From Eutypella sp. D-1 (lineage: Eukaryota > Ascomycota > Sordariomycetes > Xylariales > Diatrypaceae), in NCBI GenBank assembly GCA_023313575.1, contig JAJTTP010000027.1, positions 124,001-188,000 of the forward strand: DNA of 64,000 bases, written 5' to 3'. A program made the translations under genes and the position numbers. Of this stretch, positions 55,936-64,000 are shown one piece after another. The notes beneath the pieces are model-generated. The model was not told the DNA's origin, ran no database searches, and was given only the letters and a program-made list of their open reading frames with translations. Positions within the stretch are counted from its first letter, which is position 1, and every line of letters starts with the position of its first letter.

Positions 55936-58633
55936 ATGGCGGACATCAACGTAGACGAGGTTCTCAAGAACCTGACGATGTCGGAGAAGGTTGATCTCCT
56001 AGCGGGTAAGTAATGAACACCTCCCACCCCTCAAATCATCAGGAAAATCACACAACAGAAACCAGCCAGCCATTGACACGAGGATGGGAGCAAAAAAGGC
56101 ATCGACTTCTGGCACACAAAGGGGCTACCGCGGCACGGGGTGCCGTCGCTGCGGCTATCGGACGGACCGAACGGAGTGCGCGGGACGAAGTTCTTCAACG
56201 GGGTGCCAGCGGCATGCTTCCCGTGCGGCACGGCGCTCGGCGCCACCTTCAACCAAGAACTACTGGAGGAGGCCGGGCGGACGATGGGCGCGGAAGCTAA
56301 GGCCAAGGGCGCGCACGTGATCCTCGGCCCAACCATCAACATGCAGCGCGGGCCGCTGGGCGGGCGCGGCTTCGAGTCGCTAGGCGAGGACCCCGTGCTG
56401 GCGGGGCTCGGCGCCGCCGCGCTGGTCCGCGGCATCCAGACCACGGGCGTCCAGGCCACCGTCAAGCACTTCGTGTGCAACGACCACGAGCACAAGCGCA
56501 ACGCGGTGCAGGCTATGGTGTCGCGGCGGGCGCTGCGCGAGATCTACGCGCTGCCGTTCCAGCTCGCGGTGCGCGACGCCGACCCGGGCTCCTTCATGAC
56601 GGCGTACAACGGCGTCAACGGCACCTACTGCAGCGAGAGCGCGGACCTGCTCGACGGCCTGCTGCGCGGCGAGTGGGGCTGGCAGGGGCTCGTCATGAGC
56701 GACTGGTATGGCGTCTACAGCGTCACGGAGGCCGCGCTCGCGGGACTTGACCTCGAGATGCCCGGCCCCACCCGGTTCCGCGGCGAGGCGCTCAAGTTCA
56801 ACGTCACGACCGATAAGGTGCGCGCGCACGTGCTCGACCAGCGCGCCCGCGCCATGCTGAAGTTCGTCCGCCGGTGCGCCGCGAGCGGCGTGCCCGAGAA
56901 CGCCCCCGAGAAGACCGCCGACACCCCCGAGACCGCCGCGCTCCTGCGCCGTATCGGAAATGAGGGTATCGTCCTGCTGAAGAACGAGAATAATATCCTG
57001 CCATTCAAAAAAGATAAGAAGGTAATCATCTCCTCCTATGATCGGGGACGAGCACTGCTAACGACAGTGTGACTCTCGACAGACGGTCGTCATCGGCCCC
57101 AATGCGAAGGTAGCGACGTACCACGGCGGAGGCTCCGCCTCCCTGGCCGCGTATTACGCCGTGACGCCGTACGACGGGATCAGCCAGAAGCTGAGCTCGC
57201 CGCCGGAGTACGCGATTGGGCAGTACTCGCACAAAATGCTGCCGCTGCTGGGGCACTCGACGCGCTCACTCAAGGGGCGGCCGGGGGTGACGATGAAAGT
57301 GTACCTGGAGGGTCCCGACGTGACGTGGCGGGAGCCGGTGGACGAGATCGAGATCGTCAAGACGGAGATGCTGCTGGTGGATTACGAGAACCCGCACATC
57401 AGGTCGCCGCTGTGGTACGCGACGTTCGAGGGGTCGCTAGTCGCCGAGGAAGACGCGACGTGGGAATTCGGCGTCGTGGTCTCGGGCACCGCGAACCTGT
57501 ACGTCAACGGCGACCTGGTCGTCAACAACACGGACCGGCAGACGCTCGGCGATGCCTTCTTCGGCTCCTCCACCGTCGAGGAAAAGGGCACCTACGAGCT
57601 CCGCAAGGGTCAAGAGTACCATTTCAAGGTCACCTTCGGGTCGGCGCCGACCTCCAAGCTCGGCGGCGGCAACGTGCTCCTGGCGGGCGGCGCGCTGCGC
57701 TTCGGCGGGTGCAAGATCATCGACCCCAAGGCGGAGATCGCGCGCGCCGCCGAGCTCGCCCGGTCCGCGGACCAGGTCATCGTGGCCGCCGGCCTCAACG
57801 CCGACTGGGAGACGGAGGGCAGCGACCGCGCGGACATGCGCATGCCGCCGGGTCTCGATGACCTGGTCTCCGCGGTGGTGCGCGCGAACCCGAACACGGC
57901 GGTGGTGGTGCAGTCGGGGACGCCAGTGGAGATGCCGTGGGCAGACGAGGCCGGCGCCATCGTACAGGCGTGGTACGGCGGCAATGAGACAGGAAACACG
58001 ATCGCGGACGTGCTCTTCGGCGACGCGAACCCCTCGGGCCGCCTCAGCCTGTCCTTCCCCCGCCGCGTGCAGGACAACCCGGCCTTCCTCAACTACCGCA
58101 CCGAGGGCGGTCGCGTCGTCTACGGCGAGGACGTCTACGTTGGGTACCGGTACTACGAGTTCGCCGAGCGCGACGTGCTGTTCCCGTTCGGCCACGGCCT
58201 TAGCTACACGACGTTCGCGTTCTCGGACCTCCAGATTACCACATCATCGTCGACGTCGTACTCTGAGAAGGGGAAAAAGGACAGCAAGAAGTTGACAGCC
58301 ACGCTTAAGGTACAGAACACAGGCGCGGTGGCGGGCGCCGAGGTGGCGCAGCTGTACGTGGCGCCGAAACAGAGGTCAGCCAAGGTCAACCGGCCAGTTA
58401 AGGAGCTCCGGGGGTTCGCCAAGACGCACCTGGCGCCCGGCGAGACCAAGACGGTTGCTATCGACGTCGAGGAGAAGTACGCCGCGAGCTACTGGGACGA
58501 GGAGCGCGACCAGTGGTGCGTCGAGCAGGGCGAGTACGAGGTCATCGTCAGCGACAGTAGCGAGGTCAAAGAGGGCAAGGCCGTCCGAGGTTCCTTCAAG
58601 GTCAAGGAGACTTATTGGTGGACCGGGCTGTAG
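55936..58633 (+). CDS. GH3 beta-glucosidase with PA14 insert
   Basis: Hydrolyses terminal beta-D-glucosides. Exons are 55936-56005, 56099-57021 and 57083-58633; introns of 93 and 61 bases (donors GTAAGT and GTAATC) give 847 residues. There is no signal peptide ([20 protein letters not shown]), so a cytosolic enzyme is likely. The N-terminal barrel has [34 protein letters not shown] and GLVMSDWYG with nucleophile Asp225, the position known for the Kluyveromyces enzyme. A PA14 domain (about 395-545, WYATFEGSL...LYVNGDLV) interrupts the second alpha/beta domain, whose WETEGSDR supplies the likely acid/base Glu576. A fibronectin-III-like domain (about 750-840) closes the protein. Start, domain order and length match fungal PA14-type GH3 enzymes. 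Confidence 0.92.
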
Positions 58634-60192
58634 AAAGTGGTTGTTTGACCAAGCCGTAGCGTAGCGTAGCGTTCATAGAGGGTACATAGAGAATTCAATT
58701 TCATCCCGTGTCATCTCCATAAGCGAGAATCAAGTTCATGGATTCTCTTTTCCACTGTCATGAACTCAGTGGTATTACTTGTTGGTACGTACATACAGGC
58801 AGGATCATTATATGGAAACCATCAACCACGAACGCCTATTCAGTCTTACTTATTCTTCAACGCGCGAGAGTCCACTCTCAGACACTTAACACTCAAGGTG
58901 CGAGCTGACGGTGGATCGCTGGACGTGTATCCATACCTTCGGAGGGAATCGGAGCTCCGGAAGTGCAACACTCTCCAGACCGCCACAATCGGCATAGACG
59001 GGGTGGGCCGCCATGGAGGCTTCTTTTCTTTTGGCCAGTCACTAGGAGCGTCCCGATCCTGAGCCTCAACTTGATTTTCGAGTTGCCTGCTAACTCTTAG
59101 ATGTCCGAAACAGACCCGAAGTTCTCTTCTTTAGAAAGTAGGGTAGGGTATTATGTTCTCAACTTCTATTATTCTAAATAGCCTGTTGATCACCAACGAA
59201 CGTACAGAGCTAGAATGAGTGGATACAGACAGCAACGGGAAGACGAGGTGAGGTCACAAATTACCAGGGTCACATGGCATTACAACTAGACGATATGCGA
59301 GACAATATAATCAAAATATGAGGTATCAAATTTTATCAGAGCGTTGGCAATTCCTCTATGAGTACATACAAGGGATGAAAAAGAAGAAGCCTCACCCGTT
59401 TCCACCACCACACACGAGGGAGTCCCGATCTTCGCCTCATCCGCGCCGCTATTTTTGGTGTCCCGAAAAGTAAGGAAAAAGCGGGGGAAAGCAAGGAAAA
59501 AAAGAAGAAAAAAAAAGAAATCATGTTCACGTCCCCTCTGCCGCGAAGACGAAGAAAGCGACAGTTATTCGTGTATGTATGCATGAGTGCTTACTCCGCA
59601 TAACCTTCGACCCAGAGTTTAATGGCTAAGCATACCATAATCCCGAGCTTAGGCATTCAAACCCAGTGTAAAAGGTCATGGTGTAGTAAGTATTAGTGAC
59701 GCCTTTATCCAGATCCAGTGGTTTCTCATAGACGTTCAATTCGAGCGAGTCTTGTCGTCAACGTGGGATATAAGAGTAAGTCCAGAGCGCCACCAGAAAC
59801 CGATAGAGCCGGAAAAGCGTAGTCAAGAGATGGGAAATAAGTTATGTATCGACAGTAAGCTCGCAACAGCGCCATCCACAAATTCAGAAATTCAACCTAG
59901 CACCGATCGCAGTGTCCTGCGGGGATGAACCGAATAATGAAGTAGATTGTGAAGACTGTCCAGGTCCGAGTGGTTATGATGAGAACTGATAACGCCAGTC
60001 TAGTAGAAACAGGTGGGGATGAAAGAGCTTTTGGACAGCGCGTAGTCTCTTGAACGCGTGACAAACGTCGAGGACTATGGCCATAGATATGCGAGGTAAA
60101 AGTGACCCAGGAACGCCCGAACATGCGAAATTAGTTGCGAAAGGAGATGCAAGGCCGCTGCGTTGGGCGCAGGCGACAGACAATTAGTCAAA
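58634..60192. other. Convergent 3' intergenic region
   Basis: 1.56 kb between the 3' ends of the GH3 gene (+) and the LisH regulator (-). It holds GCGTAGCGTAGC repeats near 58659 and A/G-rich runs near 59470-59520. No gene is seen. Confidence 0.6.
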
Positions 60193-62901
60193 TTAATCCG
60201 CGGTGATCTCGGGGCCAGCATCTATGGTAAAGTTTGCCGGGTTGAAGTCGAACGTCGTGGGGTCGTTGTCCTCGTGTAAGAACGAGTCGAAATCGAAGTC
60301 CTGCAGCACATTGTCCGATGTGAGCGGGTTGGCAAAGTCCATACCACCGAAATCCTGCGACATGTAAGTATTGAGCTTTGACCAGAATGAGTGGGGAGAC
60401 GTACGATATTGCCCGGGTTGTCCATTCCCGTAAAGTTGATGCCGTTCGGATCCGGATGCGCCGGAGGAGCGGCGACGGGCGCGGGGGCGGGTTGTGGGGC
60501 AGAGGCAGGCGCCGCGTTCGGGGCCTGTGGTGCAGCGTTCTGTGCATTCTTAAAGTTCTGAGCATTCTGCGCGGGGTTCGGGGTGGCAGGCGTTTGCGGC
60601 TCCGGCTCCTGGGCGGTGTCGGAGGCCGGCGTTGCGCCTGTCGCCTGGGTCTTCTTCTGAGCGGCCTTTAATGGCAAGTCACGTTAGCATTTCGTCGATG
60701 ATGGGACACACCACAACTGTGAAACCTACCTTAGATTTACTCTTCGTGTCTTTCTTCTTAGGAGCAGCCTTGTTCGACTGCTGTGGCGTGGGAGGGGCTG
60801 CATTGCTCTGGGCGGGGGATGGAGGCTGTGTGCGACCGGTAGCGGCATTACCAGCAGCGGCCGGTGCTTGCGGTGGTGGCATGGACCTCTGTTGTGGTGT
60901 TCCCTGGACCTGACCCTGGGGGCCTTGAGCCTGCGGTGCCATTGCGTTCCCATTAGGTGCACCCGGCTGCCATTGCATCTGTCCGCCAGCAGGGGCACCC
61001 GGCTGCTGCTGCTGCTGCTGCTGTTGTTGTTGCTGCTGCTGCTGCCGCTGCGCTGCGATCATCTGTGGGGTCATCTGTCCATTAAAAGGCTGGTTGGGGT
61101 GCGAGCTAGGAGGACGCATGCCGCCATTCATCTGTGCCGCCGCCACCATGTTCCCGTCCATTCCCTTAAAGGCAAAATGTTGTTGCATGTTGGGATCCAT
61201 GTTGTTCGGCATGAAGTTCATAGGGTTCGGGGAACCACGTGATTGCGCGCCCTCTGGTAGAGGAGATGGGACCGCGGCGGGGGGCATCTGGGGAGTACCT
61301 CGTTTCATTTGCTCAGATGGGTTGGGGGACGCTCCAGTCCTGTTCGCCTGGGGGGACGTGTCTTGGAATTGTCCGTTGGGAGCGGCCCCCGGACCACCCG
61401 GGCCTCCGGGACCTCCGGGACCACCGGGTCCACCGGGTCCGCCCTCTCGGGGTATGTTAGCGCCCATGTTGTCCTGCTCTTGACGAGCCATCATAAGACG
61501 CTTTTTGTTCTGCTGCTCGAGCAGCATCAGCTGCATTTGGTAATCTTGTAGAGCGTGATTGCTACCGCCGGCCTGGCCACTGTTGGGACCGGGACGCATA
61601 CCACTCGGACCGCCCATTTCACCAGGGTTGTAAAAGGTGCTTAGCGTGGAACCATCGGGACCCTGCGCCATCATTGGAGAACCCTGCGCCTGAGGGCCGG
61701 CATTGTGCATCTGCTTGTTAGGCATCTGATTTCCATGATGCTGCTGCAAGTTCTGGGCATACGTCTGGATAGATTTGGCCTGGGCTTGGGGATGCTGGTT
61801 CTGGAACGACTGGAACTGCGCGGGCGAAAGATTAGTCGGATTGATGCCATTGCTTAGAAGCATCTGGTGGGCTTGAGCGGCGCTAGTGCTGGATGCGTTG
61901 CCCACCTGTTGTCCTGGCATGCCTTGCTGAGGTCGTTGTCCGTTAGGCATCATGCCGCCGTGTTGGGGGTTGAAGGGCGTGTTTCCATCAAGACGCGGTC
62001 TCTTGCTAGGCGAGGGGGCATTTTCCGCAGAACCAGGGGAGTTCGGGCGGTTCTGGTTGCCATCCATGTTAGAAGGGTCACGTTGCATCTGGTTTTTGGC
62101 TGCTTGTTGCTGGAGCATCTGCATGGCTTGGGGACTATCGTGAGAAAGATTATTAGCGACCGATGCACTGAAAAAAACAACACAATGAGGCCCTTACTTG
62201 TTCTGGTTGTTAGCCATAGCGGTTCGAGCAAGATTCGGCTGCTTTCCATTCATCTGCATCCCGTTGGGCATTCCCCGCATCACAGGATTTTGATTGAACA
62301 TGGCAGCGCCGTCTGGTCGCATGGATCGCAGCAACTCCTGCTGTTGGTTCTGCTTTGCGCGCGATTGTTGCTAGACGCGGTTAGAGACAGGAATACCATT
62401 TCCACATAGATCAACGCTTACCTGGTTGAAGTGTACATATTGGTTTATGTTAGGGTTCATGTGCTGCGGCTTATTCCGCTGCGCCGACATAATATCCCAG
62501 AAGAGACAAAACCACTCGTATAAAAATGAGCCATTGGAGTGGGAAGGAATGTTCGGAAGAGGCAGGTCGGGCGGTCGCTTCCCATCGATGCCCTCCTTAC
62601 TATCAGTGTCCATGGGGTCGTCGCCGCCACTATTTCCCATGGCATTACCATTCTCGTCTCGTCCATGGCCGGGATCCTTGGAGGTGTTGATAGGAGAATC
62701 GCTATTGAGCATAGAGCGCGCGCAATCGTACATGCCTTCGCGAAGAAAGAAGTCGTAGATATATGTGTTTAACATAGTGCGACCATCGGTCGCGCCATTG
62801 GGGACTGTGAGGGAGTGGCTTGGCATCATGGTGAGGTGACCGCTGCCACCGACAGGGCCGCCGGCCATGGGGTTCATGCCACCCATGTTGACGTTGTTCA
62901 T
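60193..62901 (-). CDS. LisH transcriptional regulator, Flo8/SomA/Som1 family
   Basis: Nuclear regulator acting downstream of cAMP-PKA in adhesion, conidiation and virulence in characterised fungi (Flo8, Aspergillus SomA, Magnaporthe Som1). Exons are 62901-62422, 62370-62198, 62134-60730, 60665-60405 and 60354-60193; introns of 50-64 bases are phase-matched and give 826 residues. The LisH motif is at about 40-68 (GRTMLNTYIYDFFLREGMYD), followed by FLYEWFCLFWDIMSAQRNK. The middle is Gln/Pro/Asn-rich with a polyQ tract, a Gly-Pro collagen-like run and a KRPRLDG nuclear-localisation-like element. A Lys-rich block (PKKKDTKSKSK) and the conserved acidic/aromatic end (VLQDFDFDSFLHEDNDP) complete it. 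This is not the mitochondrial Som1 at 15.8 kb. A long 5' region suggests an extended leader. Confidence 0.88.
61002..61050 (-). repeat. CAG/CAA tract encoding polyglutamine
   Basis: About 16 nearly continuous Gln codons (mostly CAG, with a CAA block) lie in the LisH regulator. It is likely length-polymorphic. Confidence 0.9.
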
Positions 62902-64000
62902 GTTGTTAGTATCCGACAGACAAAGTCTGCCTAGGATCCGGGTTCTTCAGTCACGTCGGAGTGAACCTTTGTGGGATATGAAGCGTTACCGCTAGATGGA
63001 GCTGCGCGTGATAGGAACCCAAACTGGCGAAGGTAACACGAGGTAAGTCTATTGAAAAGCCAGTTTCGAGTAGTTGGTAATGTCGATGGTGCTGGCGATG
63101 GATATGGTAATGTTAATGGCCAGTTGATCTCGGATGATTTCGAATATCAAGCAAGTCTCTTGTTTCTCAATTATTCAACGTCTTCTGTTGATTAGCAATC
63201 CGAAAGGCGACACATTTTAAAATTCAAAAACCACGAAAAAAAAATCAACGCGAATAGAGTATGTAATAATAACTTCTGGATAAGATGCAAGTGAGGTGCA
63301 TAAAGCATGCAAATTACCGTGCGCTGCTGGATGGTGGTAGTGGCGGTGGTAGTGGTAAGTGGTAGTGGTAGTAGTGTGTTGGTGTGTGTACAGGTGATTT
63401 AGATGAGAGAAAGTGGATGTGTATGTAGATGGTATGGTATGTAAATGGTGTATGTAAATGTGGATGAGCAGGTAAACCTGGCGGATTTTTTTTGAGACGG
63501 GGGTTTTTGGGGTGATGAGAGTGACAAGCAGGTAGGCAAGCAGGTAAAGTTTACAACAGGGGGGAGGGTGGGAAAAAATAGTAGGACCAAAATGCTTATT
63601 AGGTAGGCCCGGTCGGGGATAAGGCAGACAAGATGGCCTGGCAGTCTGGCAGGTCTGGCAGTGAGGCAGGTGATTTCTTCCTCTTGGGTCTGCTTTTTTT
63701 GACTAAAATTGCCCCAGGACCCTCCAGGGCTATAAGATAATAGGGAAAGGCCAAGAAACAGTAAAGTCGCGTATTAGAACAAGCAGGGCGTCAAATCAAT
63801 TAAATCAAAAACCAGCTGAATCTTGCCAGCCAGCCCAATATCAACAACACAGCGTCGCCCGTCTTTTGAAATGGGCATTTGAAGTCGCGACCAAAGAATG
63901 GGGGTTTTGGGGAGGTTTTTTTTTTTTTTTTTTTTTCATTCGAATTTAGGAAGAGATGAAGAGAGGGCTCAGGTAAGACAGTAAAAAAAAAAAAAGTAAA
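62902..64000. other. Upstream region of the LisH regulator
   Basis: About 1.1 kb with no coding frame of note. It carries GGTAGTGG repeats near 63333-63375, long A/T homopolymers (T-run near 63919-63938, A-run near 63983-63996) and GCAGGT/GGCAGG repeats near 63532-63675. It probably contains the promoter and a long 5' UTR. Confidence 0.55.

Noticed and set aside
56380..58195. Antisense and out-of-frame ORFs across the GH3 gene (up to 252 residues)
   Set aside because: They are low-complexity shadows of a GC-rich exon whose plus-strand frame encodes a full GH3/PA14 enzyme.

Overview
This is nuclear DNA of a filamentous ascomycete (Pezizomycotina, most likely Sordariomycetes). The genes have short GT-AG introns of about 50-130 bases with CTAAC/CTGAC-like branch points and GTANGT-type donors. 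The gene content is typical: fungal TAF8, Cox9 and uL22m, a CFEM protein, a psi-producing oxygenase, DUF2235 and DUF3632 proteins, and a Flo8/SomA-type regulator. Intergenic DNA is long and full of TAGGTACC/CCTAGGTAGG-like short palindromic motifs. I assembled 18 protein genes, most from several exons. I saw no convincing transposon, tRNA, rRNA or CRISPR array.

Region 1 (1-20.2 kb): TAF8 (minus strand); about 8 kb without a recognisable gene; an isochorismatase-fold protein lacking the catalytic Cys; an AlkB-type dioxygenase fused to a GST-like domain; and a RAD51/XRCC2-like protein with no recognisable Walker A motif. The last shares a 249-base promoter with mitochondrial Som1. Cox9 and the mitoribosomal protein uL22m then diverge from one promoter. 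Three nuclear genes for mitochondrial proteins thus lie within about 4.3 kb.

Region 2 (20.2-36.2 kb): a small secreted 4-Cys protein, a membrane-anchored CFEM protein, an F-box protein and a DUF2235 alpha/beta-hydrolase, separated by long non-coding stretches.

Region 3 (38.2-47.5 kb, accessory in character): a dioxygenase-P450 fusion of the linoleate diol synthase/Ppo family with a one-base reading-frame problem at its first splice junction; a DUF3632 protein; a secreted T1-family ribonuclease rebuilt from four exons; and an apparently new secreted protein in which two copies of the same six-cysteine module flank a long run of N-glycosylation pentads (LNSTx).

Region 4 (48.5-64 kb): two divergent MFS transporters, a cytosolic-type GH3/PA14 beta-glucosidase, and the LisH regulator of the Flo8/SomA/Som1 family with polyQ and low-complexity stretches and a long 5' region. 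The strongest candidates for something undescribed are the double six-Cys/LNST protein at 46.4-47.5 kb, the degenerate enzymes (isochorismatase, XRCC2-like) and the AlkB-GST fusion.
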